The notes below the pieces were generated by a model that made no database searches, had not been told where the DNA came from, and saw only the letters and a list, made by a program, of their open reading frames with translations. This document shows, in pieces, positions 34,605 through 43,674 of a stretch of 64,000 nt of DNA. Source of the DNA: Reichenbachiella sp. 5M10 (GTDB taxonomy: Bacteria > Bacteroidota > Bacteroidia > Cytophagales > Cyclobacteriaceae); assembly GCF_002742335.1 (NCBI RefSeq), contig NZ_MDGR01000007.1, positions 4,468,501 to 4,532,500 on the forward strand, read 5' to 3'. Every line of letters begins with the position of its first letter. The stretch's first letter is position 1. Both the position numbers and the translations under genes were made by a program.

Positions 34605-35408
34605 TTATTCTACTTGTAGCAACCACATTCCGTTCTCCAACCATTTTTGGTTGAGCTCTTCGAAGATGCCTGCAAGTTGAAGTGAGTTCATGTAGTTCTG
34701 TACCAAGTTTAGAAACAACGGGTCGCCTTGTGGTAGAGCAGCACCGATAGGTTCGATGGTCAGTGGCTCTTCGAGGGAGACGATGCCTTCGTGTCCATAC
34801 TTCAGTGCAGAGACCAAGGTAAACGGGTAGTCTGCTACTACGGCTTTCACTACGTCGTTGCGTAGCATGTCGATTGCTTCGTCATAGCTGCTGACAGGAG
34901 CGATGTCTGCATTGGTCATGTAGGCTTTCGCGAAGATTTCGCTGGTAGAGCCTGCGAGTACAGCGATGCGCATCTTGGGGTTCATATTGATGTCTTCGGT
35001 AGATTCCGATTTAGATAGCAATTTGGACTTGGTCAAAATGGATTTTCCAGAGACCATGTATGGGCCTACGAAAGCGACACGCATGTTTCGCTCGGGGGTG
35101 ATAGTCATCCCAGACATGACCAAGTCAACCTCTCCGTCTTCCAAGGCAGGAATCAGATCGTTGAAGTCCATCAAGACGAGCTTGAGCTCTACGTTGAGAG
35201 ACTGCGCAAGCATGGTCGCTAGATCTATTTCATACCCGATGTAGTTGCCGCTTTTTGATTTCATCGAAAATGGAGGCTGGTTGCCGGTTATGCCCACGCG
35301 GAGTTCGCCTTTTTTGATGATTTGCTTTAATGTGGCTTGCGCCTGTGCATTGGAAGCCATGACGAGAATCACGAGCAACGCGGATAAAATCAATTTGATC
35401 TGTTTCAT
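34605..35408 (-). CDS. Family-3 extracellular solute-binding protein (orphan)
   Basis: 267 residues. The signal peptide (about 1-24) ends at NAQAQA. The mature protein follows the family-3 amino-acid-binding layout: GELRVGITGNQPPFS at the start, YEIDLATMLAQSLNVELKLV, then DLVMSGMTITPERNMRVAFVGPY, with the Arg expected to hold a substrate carboxylate. Later come VLAGSTSEIFAK and AVVADYPFT. It lacks a lipobox, so it should be free in the periplasm. No ABC permease or ATPase gene is present on either side. Its neighbours are a K+ channel and, further on, the Cache-channel operon, which suggests sensing rather than uptake. Confidence 0.87.
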   Translation of the reverse strand: MKQIKLILSALLVILVMASNAQAQATLKQIIKKGELRVGITGNQPPFSMKSKSGNYIGYEIDLATMLAQSLNVELKLVLMDFNDLIPALEDGEVDLVMSGMTITPERNMRVAFVGPYMVSGKSILTKSKLLSKSESTEDINMNPKMRIAVLAGSTSEIFAKAYMTNADIAPVSSYDEAIDMLRNDVVKAVVADYPFTLVSALKYGHEGIVSLEEPLTIEPIGAALPQGDPLFLNLVQNYMNSLQLAGIFEELNQKWLENGMWLLQVE

Positions 35409-35455
35409 AGTTTTTTAGTTAGTTTAAATCCTATATTATAGATGTACAAAGGAAC

Positions 35456-36436
35456 CTAAAGTTTTAATATTTTAAACTCTACTCTCCTATTCTTTTGCCT
35501 CCCTTCGGATGTTGTATTGCTTTCTATCGGGGCATCTTCTCCGTATCCTTTTGCGGTGAAGCGGTATTTTTTAATCCCTTTGTCTTCCAGATACATGGCG
35601 ACAGCTTTGGCCCTGTTTTCAGAGAGAATTTGATTGTTGGTTTGCGAGCCAACATTGTCCGTATGCCCAGCGATTTCGATTTCGGCTTTGGGGTGTTGCC
35701 ACAAAAATTCCAAAAGCATGTCTAGTTCTTCGTAAGAAGCGGGTTTGAGTACGTATTTGGCCGTTTCGAAATAGATGTTGTTGAGCTGGAAAATTTGTCC
35801 TTCTCGGGCATTGGAGAGTTCGTGACTCAGGTTGGTTGCTTCGCAAGCTGTGAATGTGACATCATCAAGAGCAAAGTGCGCAGAGATGCATTCGGTGTTG
35901 ACGTTTCGGATGGCTAGTTTGACTTCCGTATTGTTTCTCGATTTCCAAGTGACTGTGTATTTTCTCCACTCACAGAGGACACTATCTAGTTCTAACTTTT
36001 TTCCCTCTGCCTTGTCATTGATATATACCTCCAAGATCGCAGGAGAGTAGCGTAGCAAGGGAGCCACCCAAAAACTAAAAGTGTAGGTAGTGTTTGGGCT
36101 GATGTCAGTGACGGTTTGACTCCATGCATTGTCATTGGGGGACTCTGACCCGTTGTATACGAGCATGATGCCGCCGTTGGAGCTGTGGTCTCTGCATGCA
36201 GGATATAGACCGAGTGCATATTGTGGGTTGGTGACTGTGGCATAGCTCCCGCCGAGGAGTAGGGATTCTCCTCCTGGCTCTCGGGTGTACTGATAGTCTG
36301 ACTGGAACTCTTGGTTCCCTTTACAAAAATCTGAGTTTTTGACTAGGTTCTCTCCGTCTGATTGTCCTTCGGGACATTGAGCCCATAGACTGATCGTTAC
36401 CATGAGGAGAAGTAGAATAGAAATGCTGCTTTTCAT
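35456..36436 (-). CDS. OmpA-family protein with N-terminal carbohydrate-binding-like domain
   Basis: 326 residues with a signal peptide (about 1-19, ending LWAQ). Residues about 28-200 form a beta-sandwich-like domain (NLVKNSDFCKGN, NTTYTFSFWVAP, HFALDDVTFT) of the type often called CBM or 'LamG-like' in Bacteroidota. The C-terminal OmpA domain (about 215-326) has IYFETAKYVLKPASYEELD, EIEIAGHTDNVGS and ENRAKAVAMYL, with the Asp and Arg that contact peptidoglycan. A cell-envelope anchor is likely. It lies 47 bases upstream of the binding-protein gene on the same strand. Confidence 0.87.
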   Translation of the reverse strand: MKSSISILLLLMVTISLWAQCPEGQSDGENLVKNSDFCKGNQEFQSDYQYTREPGGESLLLGGSYATVTNPQYALGLYPACRDHSSNGGIMLVYNGSESPNDNAWSQTVTDISPNTTYTFSFWVAPLLRYSPAILEVYINDKAEGKKLELDSVLCEWRKYTVTWKSRNNTEVKLAIRNVNTECISAHFALDDVTFTACEATNLSHELSNAREGQIFQLNNIYFETAKYVLKPASYEELDMLLEFLWQHPKAEIEIAGHTDNVGSQTNNQILSENRAKAVAMYLEDKGIKKYRFTAKGYGEDAPIESNTTSEGRQKNRRVEFKILKL

Positions 36437-36609
36437 ATAAGTGTGACTTGAATTTTAAAGCTAACAATAAATGCTTGAACCTTCCAGTACAGTCATGTGA
36501 AATGATCTTTATCTCTGTTGGTTCTCAGAATTATCTATCGAATAGGGCGGGGAGAGTTATGGAAAATTGAAATCGACGTGACTGTGTATTTTTGTGGAGG
36601 CTTAGAATG

Positions 36610-36638
36610 TTGAGATTCGGGCTAAAAGCATATTTTTG
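36610..36638 (+). promoter_or_regulatory. Candidate promoter of the FAD/Fe-S dehydrogenase gene
   Basis: TTG (36610-36612), 18 bases, then TATTTTTG (36631-36638). Initiation about 6-7 bases downstream falls at or next to the ATG (36644), so the mRNA may be leaderless. Confidence 0.55.
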
Positions 36639-36643
36639 CGACC

Positions 36644-39565
36644 ATGAAGAATGCACTGCTATTGCTGGCACAACAGCTTAAAGGGGATTTGTTTTTGGAT
36701 GAAACACTACGTACACTCTATGCCACGGATGCTTCGGCGTATCGCGAATTGCCGTTGGCGGTGGCTATGCCTGTGGACAAGGAGGACCTGAGACTTTTGA
36801 TTCAATTTGCCAACGAGCACGAGACGTCCTTGATTCCACGTACAGCAGGAACCTCTCTGGCAGGACAGGTTGTAGGCAACGGGATCGTAGTGGATGTGTC
36901 CAAGCATTTTCATGAAGTAGTGGAAGTCAATGTGGAGGAGAATTGGGTCCGCGTGCAGCCTGGGGTGATTCGTGATGACCTCAATCGACACCTCAAGCCG
37001 TTTGGTATGTTTTATGGACCAGAGACCTCGACCGCCAATCGTGCAATGATAGGAGGAATGGTTGGCAACAACTCCTGCGGGTCCAATTCTGTGGTCTATG
37101 GCAGTGCTCGGGATCATTTGTTGGAGGTCAGTGGCTTTTTGTCAGATGGCAGTGAGGTGACGTTTGGAGAGATGAGCCTGCAGGATTTTGAGTCTAAGAT
37201 GGAAGAAGATACTCTCGAGGGCTCTATCTATCGGCGTGTCAATGAGCTGTTGCAACCAGCCGAAGTGAGGACGGAGATTGCCAAGGAATTTCCTAAACCA
37301 AGTATCCCACGGCGAAACACAGGGTATGCAGTAGATCTACTGGCGATCAATCAGCCTTTCGAACCTTCAGGTGAGGCATTCAACTTTTGCAAATTGATTG
37401 CGGGATCCGAAGGGACATTGATGTTCATCACAGAACTCAAAGTACACGCAGGGGCCATGCCTCCCAAAGACAAGGCCTTGGTGTGTATCCACTGCGAGAG
37501 TATTCATGAGTCGCTATTGGCCAATCTTGTCGGGCTGAAGTATGAACCACATGCTAGTGAGTTGATCGATGACATCATTTTGCAGTGTACCAAAGAGAAT
37601 ATTGAGCAGCAAAAGAATAGATTCTTTGTGCAAGGAGACCCAGGGGCGATACTCGTGGTGGAACTAGCGGCAGAGAGTGATGGTGCGTTGAATCAGAAGT
37701 GTGAAGCGATGATCGCCGAACTGAAGAAAGAGGGCTTAGGCTATCATTATCCGGTGCTAAAAGGAGGAGACATCGGAAAAATATGGACACTCAGAAAAGC
37801 AGGGCTCGGGCTATTGGCCAACATCCCTGGGGATGCCAAAGCTCAACCGGTGATCGAAGATACGGCCGTTGATGTGCAAGATTTGCCAGAGTACATTCGA
37901 GAGTTCAATGAGACCTTGGAAAAATACAACCTGAGTTGTGTACATTATGCGCATGCCGGGTCGGGTGAATTGCACTTGCGACCAGTACTGAACATGAAGA
38001 CAGAAGAGGGGCATCGCATGTTTCGTGTGGTGGCTGAAGAAATTTCCCGATTGGTCAAAAAGTACAAAGGCTCTCTCAGCGGTGAGCACGGTGATGGACG
38101 ACTCAGAGGGGAGTTTATCAAGGAGCAAATAGGAGAGAAGAACTATGCGTTGATCAAAGAAATCAAGAAGGCGTGGGACCCCAAGTCGATTTTTAACCCA
38201 GGGAAAATCACTGAGACGGCAAAGATGGATGAATTTTTACGCTATGAGCCGAATCAGCCAGATCCAGAGATCAAGACTTACTTCAATTGGGATAGAAACC
38301 AGGGGGTGTTGCGTTCTGCAGAGCTGTGCAACGGGTCGGGCGATTGTCGCAAATCTGCGGGCAGTGGGGGGACGATGTGTCCGAGTTTTATGGCCACTCG
38401 AAACGAGAAAGATACGACACGGGCGCGAGCCAATATCCTGAGAGAGGTACTGACTCATTCGGACAAAATCAACAAGTTTGATAGTGAGCAGATCAAAGAA
38501 GTGATGGACCTGTGTCTATCCTGCAAAGGCTGTAAGTCTGAATGCCCGTCCAATGTAGATATGGCACGTCTCAAGGCGGAATTTGAGCAGCAATATTATG
38601 ATGCCAACGGGATGCCTCTAGCCAAGCGTATGATGGGAGAATATGCGCTCAGCATGAAGATGGCTGCTCTCGCTCCATGGGCGTACAATGCGGTATTCAA
38701 AAACTCAGTGACTGGGACAATCGGCAAGCGCATCATGGGAGTACATCAGGAGCGCTCCATGCCGCTGATGCCAAAGCTAACGATGAAGTCGTGGTACAAG
38801 AGGAACAAAACTAAACTTAAGAGTCAGAAGTCGGACAAGGCTCTGTACCTGTTCTTTGATGAGTTTACCAACTACCTCGATGCAGAAATTGGTGTCACGG
38901 CTATCCAGCTTCTGGATGAATTGGGCTTCAAGGTGATGGAAGTAGAGCACGATCAGTCGGGCCGTGCATTGATCTCAAAGGGGATGGTAAGGAAGGCCAA
39001 GAAGGTTGCCAACAAGAACGTACATTTGCTTCATGGCAAGGTAAGTACAGAATGTCCACTGGTGGGGATCGAACCCTCGACTATTCTGACCCTAAGAGAC
39101 GAGTACCCTGACTTGTGTGATGTGGAGCTCAAAGGGAAAGCACAAGACATTGCAGATGCATGTCTTACGATCGAGGAGTTTATCACCCGAGAGTTTAGGC
39201 GAGGAAACATCGACAAGGGGCTCTTTTCTATGGAGAAAAAGAAGCTCAAAGTACATGGGCACTGTCACCAAAAGGCACTATCGTCTGTCATGACGCTCAA
39301 GGAGACTTTGTCTATTCCGGAAAACTACGAAGTGGAGATGATTCAGTCAGGATGCTGTGGTATGGCGGGATCGTTTGGGTACGAGACGGATCACTTTGAC
39401 ACTTCGATGAAAATCGGAGAATTGGTGCTTTTCCCCGCAGTACGGGAGGCAGAGGATGAGACGATTATCGCTGCGCCGGGTACGAGCTGTCGTCATCAGA
39501 TCAAAGACGGGACGGGAAAGCTCGCTCTTCATCCGGTCGAAGTGTTGTATCAGGCGCTACGCTAG
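36644..39565 (+). CDS. FAD-binding and (Fe-S)-binding 2-hydroxyacid dehydrogenase (GlcD-GlcF-type fusion)
   Basis: 973 residues joining a flavin oxidase unit to an iron-sulfur unit. The FAD-binding PCMH domain is at about 20-260 (LIPRTAGTSLAGQVVG, then MIGGMVGNNSCGSNSVVYGS). The FAD-oxidase C-terminal domain runs to about 510 and ends at SGEHGDGRLRGEF. A ferredoxin-like part follows (CNGSGDCRKS, CLSCKGCKSECP), then cysteine-rich CCG-type motifs (HGHCHQKAL, QSGCCGMAGSFGYE). This matches D-2-hydroxyglutarate or D-lactate dehydrogenase relatives that pass electrons to the quinone pool. The substrate is not fixed by sequence. It has its own promoter with an almost leaderless start. Confidence 0.9.
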   Translation: MKNALLLLAQQLKGDLFLDETLRTLYATDASAYRELPLAVAMPVDKEDLRLLIQFANEHETSLIPRTAGTSLAGQVVGNGIVVDVSKHFHEVVEVNVEENWVRVQPGVIRDDLNRHLKPFGMFYGPETSTANRAMIGGMVGNNSCGSNSVVYGSARDHLLEVSGFLSDGSEVTFGEMSLQDFESKMEEDTLEGSIYRRVNELLQPAEVRTEIAKEFPKPSIPRRNTGYAVDLLAINQPFEPSGEAFNFCKLIAGSEGTLMFITELKVHAGAMPPKDKALVCIHCESIHESLLANLVGLKYEPHASELIDDIILQCTKENIEQQKNRFFVQGDPGAILVVELAAESDGALNQKCEAMIAELKKEGLGYHYPVLKGGDIGKIWTLRKAGLGLLANIPGDAKAQPVIEDTAVDVQDLPEYIREFNETLEKYNLSCVHYAHAGSGELHLRPVLNMKTEEGHRMFRVVAEEISRLVKKYKGSLSGEHGDGRLRGEFIKEQIGEKNYALIKEIKKAWDPKSIFNPGKITETAKMDEFLRYEPNQPDPEIKTYFNWDRNQGVLRSAELCNGSGDCRKSAGSGGTMCPSFMATRNEKDTTRARANILREVLTHSDKINKFDSEQIKEVMDLCLSCKGCKSECPSNVDMARLKAEFEQQYYDANGMPLAKRMMGEYALSMKMAALAPWAYNAVFKNSVTGTIGKRIMGVHQERSMPLMPKLTMKSWYKRNKTKLKSQKSDKALYLFFDEFTNYLDAEIGVTAIQLLDELGFKVMEVEHDQSGRALISKGMVRKAKKVANKNVHLLHGKVSTECPLVGIEPSTILTLRDEYPDLCDVELKGKAQDIADACLTIEEFITREFRRGNIDKGLFSMEKKKLKVHGHCHQKALSSVMTLKETLSIPENYEVEMIQSGCCGMAGSFGYETDHFDTSMKIGELVLFPAVREAEDETIIAAPGTSCRHQIKDGTGKLALHPVEVLYQALR

Positions 39566-39596
39566 AGGAGAATGGGGAGCTAGAGCTTGTATTGAT

Positions 39597-40388
39597 TTAG
39601 GAAAGGTTGCGCTCCCATACTATCCCAAAATGTTGATTGAGCAATACGCAGAACTCATCAGAGTTGAGGATGTTTTGCTCGCTGCGTTCACCGAGATGAT
39701 GCCTCACCAACTTGGTGTCACTGAGAGTGACGCGTCCTGTAGGGAGGGCTTGTGTGATGACATTTCCTTTTGTGAAATGTGATTTGGGACTGCTTTGATG
39801 GTACTGGCACATGTCAATGAATTCAACCAATTGATATTCTTTTTTTGAAAAAAGGTATTTCGTTTCGAATAGGACGGAATCCTCGGACATGGATAGGGTA
39901 TAGTGCCCATCTGCGTCTTTGTCTATTCTAAAGTAGCGATTGAGGTCCATTTGGATCTCTCCAGGATACATGATTTTGGGGGAGCTAAAGGAGTCACCAA
40001 AACCTACGTCACAGAGATAGGCGTTGTGGTTGAGATGGACGAGCAGGGCCATGTGATCTAGGGCTGGGCCAAGGCTGCCTGTCTTGTCGTAGACACGAGC
40101 GGCTATCATCTGTACGTCAAAGCCCAGTGATTGTAGTAGTTGGTAAAACAAGCCGTTGAGTTCATAACAGAAGCCTCCCCTCCGCCGGAGGACGATCTTG
40201 TCGAATAATCGTTTTGGGTCCAAGAGGATCTCTTGGCGCATTCCGATATCGAGGTTTTCGAAGGGAATGTTGAGCAGGTGATTGAGATGCAGCTGTCTGA
40301 GATAGTTGATAGATAGAGATTGGTTTCGTGGCGAACGAATCCTTGCTAGGTATTGTGTGATTTGTGGCTCGCTGAGCTTTGCTTTGCG
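39597..40388 (-). CDS. Arylamine N-acetyltransferase
   Basis: 263 residues from the ATG at 40388; the longer frame upstream overlaps the DUF1684 gene and lacks family character. The catalytic triad is intact: Cys75 in RRGGFCYELNG, His113 in LDHMALL and Asp128 in CDVGFG. NAT enzymes acetylate arylamines or hydrazines from acetyl-CoA, and relatives make amide bonds in secondary metabolism. No natural-product genes are nearby, so a stand-alone detoxifying role is more likely. It is 17 bases downstream of the DUF1684 gene and probably co-transcribed with it. Confidence 0.9.
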   Translation of the reverse strand, partial: RKAKLSEPQITQYLARIRSPRNQSLSINYLRQLHLNHLLNIPFENLDIGMRQEILLDPKRLFDKIVLRRRGGFCYELNGLFYQLLQSLGFDVQMIAARVYDKTGSLGPALDHMALLVHLNHNAYLCDVGFGDSFSSPKIMYPGEIQMDLNRYFRIDKDADGHYTLSMSEDSVLFETKYLFSKKEYQLVEFIDMCQYHQSSPKSHFTKGNVITQALPTGRVTLSDTKLVRHHLGERSEQNILNSDEFCVLLNQHFGIVWERNLS

Positions 40389-40405
40389 CATGGGTGGCGA
40401 CTGGT

Positions 40406-41059
40406 TTAGTGTTTGGGGGTTTTGATTCCCGCCGTGATTCGAAGTGGGATGTCGTTTTCGGCTGGAGGAATGGGGCACGAATAACCTGCTGCATAAGCAC
40501 AGTAGGGGTTGTAGGCCATGTTGAAATCGATGATGATGTGTTCTCCTGTAGGTATACTCAAGTCAATGTAGCGACCGCCTCCATAGGAGTCGTCACCATT
40601 GGTCAGGTCTGTAAACGGCAAAAAGAGGTAGTCTTTGTACTTTTCCATGACCCGCAGGCGATGACTTTGGTACAGTGTGAGTTCGATAGCTTGCCCTTCC
40701 AGTTCAAAAGTCACTGTACCATATTTGTCGTACGCGGAGAGACGACTAGACGAGGTTTTCATTTCAATACTGAGGGGAGTGGTGTTTTGGACGAATTTCG
40801 CTTCTACTCGAAACTCCTTGTCAATAGGAAAGAATTCATGCCCGTCAAATTTCCTGATCTCCTTTTTAGAGAGCGGGGACTCGCTCGGATCTTTGTATTC
40901 GCTATTGAGTTTTTGCTGAAAAGCAAGCACTTCTTGTTCATATGACTGAGCCTCGACCATCGTGGATATCAAGAGGGTCAGGATCAAAAGCATAAGTGAC
41001 CTGGATTGGAGAGGGGTTTTGCTTGGTTTGAGGGAGAGGGGTGTTTGGTTTATCATCAT
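40406..41059 (-). CDS. DUF1684 family secreted protein
   Basis: 217 residues. The signal segment (about 20-37, ending MVEAQS) indicates export. The family core is clear: YKDYLFLPFTDLTNGDDSYGGGRYIDL followed by DFNMAYNPYCAYAAGYSCPIPP and ENDIPLRITAG near the C-terminus. The conserved Asp/Asn/Cys cluster (NPYCAY, YSCPIP) looks like a binding or catalytic site, but the biochemical role of DUF1684 is unknown. It precedes the arylamine N-acetyltransferase gene on the same strand and is divergent from the reductase at 41191. Confidence 0.88.
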   Translation of the reverse strand: MMINQTPLSLKPSKTPLQSRSLMLLILTLLISTMVEAQSYEQEVLAFQQKLNSEYKDPSESPLSKKEIRKFDGHEFFPIDKEFRVEAKFVQNTTPLSIEMKTSSSRLSAYDKYGTVTFELEGQAIELTLYQSHRLRVMEKYKDYLFLPFTDLTNGDDSYGGGRYIDLSIPTGEHIIIDFNMAYNPYCAYAAGYSCPIPPAENDIPLRITAGIKTPKH

Positions 41060-41190
41060 GAAGAGAGAGTGTTTGTCAGAGGATATGGTTTTTCGAATAG
41101 ATCAATGCTTTGCAAAAATGAAGATAGAAAAATAATTCTCTAAGTTTACAATCGAATAACCTACAAAACCACAACCTAAAGAAATCTACT

Positions 41191-42102
41191 ATGAAAATTT
41201 TAATTACTGGGGCGAATGGATTGCTCGGTCAGAAACTTGTCCAATTGCTATTGGACCAAGGAGAGACGGTCATTGCGACTTCTCATACTCAGAGTAGACT
41301 GGGGTATATGGAGCAGGAGTTTGTATACGATCAGATGGATATCCGTGTTCGTGACCAAGTGATGGAGGTAGTGTCTAGGCATACTCCAGATGTGATCATT
41401 CATACAGCAGCGATGACCAATGTCGATCAATGCGAGACTGAGCGCGAAGCTTGTGATCGCCTCAATGTGGATGCTGTACAGCACCTTGTAGATGCAGCGC
41501 AGGTGACGGGTGCATTTTTAGTGCATTTGTCGACGGATTTTATCTTCGATGGCGAGGGAGGCCCTTATGTGGAAAGTGACGAACCCAACCCTGTCAGTTA
41601 CTACGGAGAGAGCAAGTTGGCAGCCGAAAAAATTGTGAAAGCTAGTAAAGGAGATTGGGCAATCTTGCGTACGGTACTAGTCTATGGAGTCACTCCAGGC
41701 ATGAGCCGATCCAACATCATCTTGTGGGTCAGAGATAGCCTTACCCAAGGCAAGGAGCTCAAAATAGTAGATGATCAGTGGCGGACACCGACTTTGGCAG
41801 AAGATTTGGCGATGGGGTGTTATTTGGCAGCCAAACATCGAGCCAAGGGTGTTTTTAATATTTCGGGCAAGGATCTATTGACTCCTTATGAGATGGCTAT
41901 GAAGACCTGTGACTACTTCGATCTGGATAAGTCTCTCATTACCAAAGTCGATGGCAGTATGTTTTCACAGCCAGCGAAGCGTCCCCCTAAGACGGGTTTT
42001 ATATTGGACAAGGCCAAGGACGTGTTGGGCTATGACCCAGTAGGGTTCGACGAGGGGATACGTCTTTTGGATCAGCAGCTCAAGGACATGCTAGTGAAGT
42101 AG
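41191..42102 (+). CDS. SDR-family sugar-nucleotide reductase (RmlD-like)
   Basis: 303 residues with an N-terminal Rossmann motif GANGLLGQK (about 7-15), the conserved HTAAMTNVDQCE, the catalytic region HLSTDFIFDG followed by YYGESKLAAEK (Tyr-x3-Lys, about residues 131-135), and a C-terminal substrate domain. It matches the dTDP-4-dehydrorhamnose reductase family. Without rmlA, rmlB or rmlC beside it, rhamnose synthesis is not assured, and other SAM or nucleotide-sugar roles are possible. Probably monocistronic: about 135 bases separate it from rpoN, which has its own promoter element. Confidence 0.85.
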   Translation: MKILITGANGLLGQKLVQLLLDQGETVIATSHTQSRLGYMEQEFVYDQMDIRVRDQVMEVVSRHTPDVIIHTAAMTNVDQCETEREACDRLNVDAVQHLVDAAQVTGAFLVHLSTDFIFDGEGGPYVESDEPNPVSYYGESKLAAEKIVKASKGDWAILRTVLVYGVTPGMSRSNIILWVRDSLTQGKELKIVDDQWRTPTLAEDLAMGCYLAAKHRAKGVFNISGKDLLTPYEMAMKTCDYFDLDKSLITKVDGSMFSQPAKRPPKTGFILDKAKDVLGYDPVGFDEGIRLLDQQLKDMLVK

Positions 42103-42203
42103 ATTTTGGATTCTTTAACATGGATTTGTAGCGCAGTGTTCTTGGTGCGTAAAATCATTTGTTCAAATTCTGGCGGCATCACATCTTTTATTCTGAAAAA
42201 GAA

Positions 42204-42211
42204 TAAATTTG
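42204..42211 (+). promoter_or_regulatory. Candidate promoter -7 element for rpoN
   Basis: TAAATTTG matches TAnnTTTG exactly, 27 bases before the rpoN ATG. No clear -33 box. Confidence 0.42.
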
Positions 42212-42237
42212 GTGAAGTTTAATTTATCAAAATATTC

Positions 42238-43674
42238 ATGCAGAAACTCGGATTAATTCAATCCCTCGGTCAGAAGCTTTCGCCGCAGCAGATACAGTTC
42301 ATCAAATTGCTACAGGTGCCTACAGCAGAGTTGGAAGCGCGAATAAAGGAGGAGCTAGAGGTGAACCCCGCACTCGAAGAGGGCAGAGAGGAGTCGTCTG
42401 AGGAAAGCACAAGTGAGGAGGTGAGCAAAGAGGATACTTCCAATGACGAGCTGAACGTCGATGATTATCTCAATGAAGATGATTATGCGGGATACAAAAT
42501 GCAAGGGGATGGCAACTACAACGAGGAAGAACGCGACATGCCGATCTCTTCTGGGAGTTCCCTTCAAGAGCAGCTCATCGATCAGTTGGGCTTTCTCAAG
42601 CTCGACGAGACACAGGAAATCATCGGGCGCCAACTTATTGGTAGTATAGAGGCGGATGGCTACATTCGGAGAGACCTAGAGGCTATCATGAATGATCTCG
42701 CATTCTCACAAAACATAGAAACTAGTCTAGATGAGGTCGAGGCGGTACTGTACAAAATCCAGTCTTTTGATCCTCCAGGGATCGCGGCTCGCTCACTCAA
42801 AGAATGCTTGTGCATCCAGCTGGATAAGAAAGAAAACCATGGAGCCGAGGTAGACTTGGCACAGAAAATTGTTTCACAATGCTTTGAGGAGTTTACCAAA
42901 AAGCACTATGACAAGATCGAAAAGAAGCTAGGAGTTGATGAGGAGCAGCTCAAAGAGGCAATCCACACGATCACCAAGCTCAACCCGAAGCCCGGAGGAA
43001 CCACAGATGGGTTGGTCAGGGTTCAGTATCTCCTGCCGGACTTTATTTTGACGAATGACGATGGCAAACTGGAACTGACACTCAACTCCAAGAATGCTCC
43101 TGAATTAAGAGTGAGTCCTTCGTACTCGGACATGTTTCAGTCTTACCACAAGAGTGATAAAAAGGACAAGAAACTGAAGGAGACCGTGTCTTTCGTCAAG
43201 CAAAAATTGGATGCTGCTAAGTGGTTTATTGACGCAGTGAAGCAACGTCAGCAGACTTTGCTCAATACTATGAATGCGATCATCAAGTACCAGTACGATT
43301 ACTTCTTGGATGGTGATGAGACCAAATTGAAACCGATGATTCTGAAGGATATTGCTGAGATCATAGGGATGGATATTTCGACGATTTCGAGAGTAGCCAA
43401 TAGCAAGGCCATTCAGACGGAGTTTGGGATTTTTCCTTTGAAGTACTTCTTCTCAGAAGGGATATCGACGGATTCAGGAGAGGATGTGAGTAGCAGGGAG
43501 GTCAAAGAAAAGCTGAGGAAATTCATTGAAGACGAAGACAAGTCGAAACCTCTCTCTGATGATAAGTTGGAGAAGCTGCTCAAGGCAGAAGGCTACAATA
43601 TCGCGAGGAGAACTGTGGCAAAGTATAGAGAACAATTGAACTTGCCCGTGGCGAGATTACGAAAGGAGTTGTAG
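42238..43674 (+). CDS. rpoN: RNA polymerase sigma-54 factor
   Basis: 478 residues. The N-terminal activator-responsive region is rich in Gln and Leu (GLIQSLGQKLSPQQIQFIKLLQ). An acidic region II lies at about 45-105. The core-binding and DNA-binding domains end in the RpoN box ARRTVAKYRE (456-465), which contacts the -24 element. The helix-turn-helix segment around IAEIIGMDISTISRVANSK is intact. It needs AAA+ activators to start transcription; none are encoded here, and no convincing -24/-12 site was found in this window. The stop codon overlaps the start of the next gene by one base. Confidence 0.97.
   Translation: MQKLGLIQSLGQKLSPQQIQFIKLLQVPTAELEARIKEELEVNPALEEGREESSEESTSEEVSKEDTSNDELNVDDYLNEDDYAGYKMQGDGNYNEEERDMPISSGSSLQEQLIDQLGFLKLDETQEIIGRQLIGSIEADGYIRRDLEAIMNDLAFSQNIETSLDEVEAVLYKIQSFDPPGIAARSLKECLCIQLDKKENHGAEVDLAQKIVSQCFEEFTKKHYDKIEKKLGVDEEQLKEAIHTITKLNPKPGGTTDGLVRVQYLLPDFILTNDDGKLELTLNSKNAPELRVSPSYSDMFQSYHKSDKKDKKLKETVSFVKQKLDAAKWFIDAVKQRQQTLLNTMNAIIKYQYDYFLDGDETKLKPMILKDIAEIIGMDISTISRVANSKAIQTEFGIFPLKYFFSEGISTDSGEDVSSREVKEKLRKFIEDEDKSKPLSDDKLEKLLKAEGYNIARRTVAKYREQLNLPVARLRKEL

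Noticed and set aside
39058-39080. tRNA-like T-arm string (GGGGATCGAACC on the plus strand)
   Set aside because: It lies inside the dehydrogenase reading frame, where it encodes the conserved VGIEPS segment. No acceptor stem, anticodon arm or D-arm can be folded around it.
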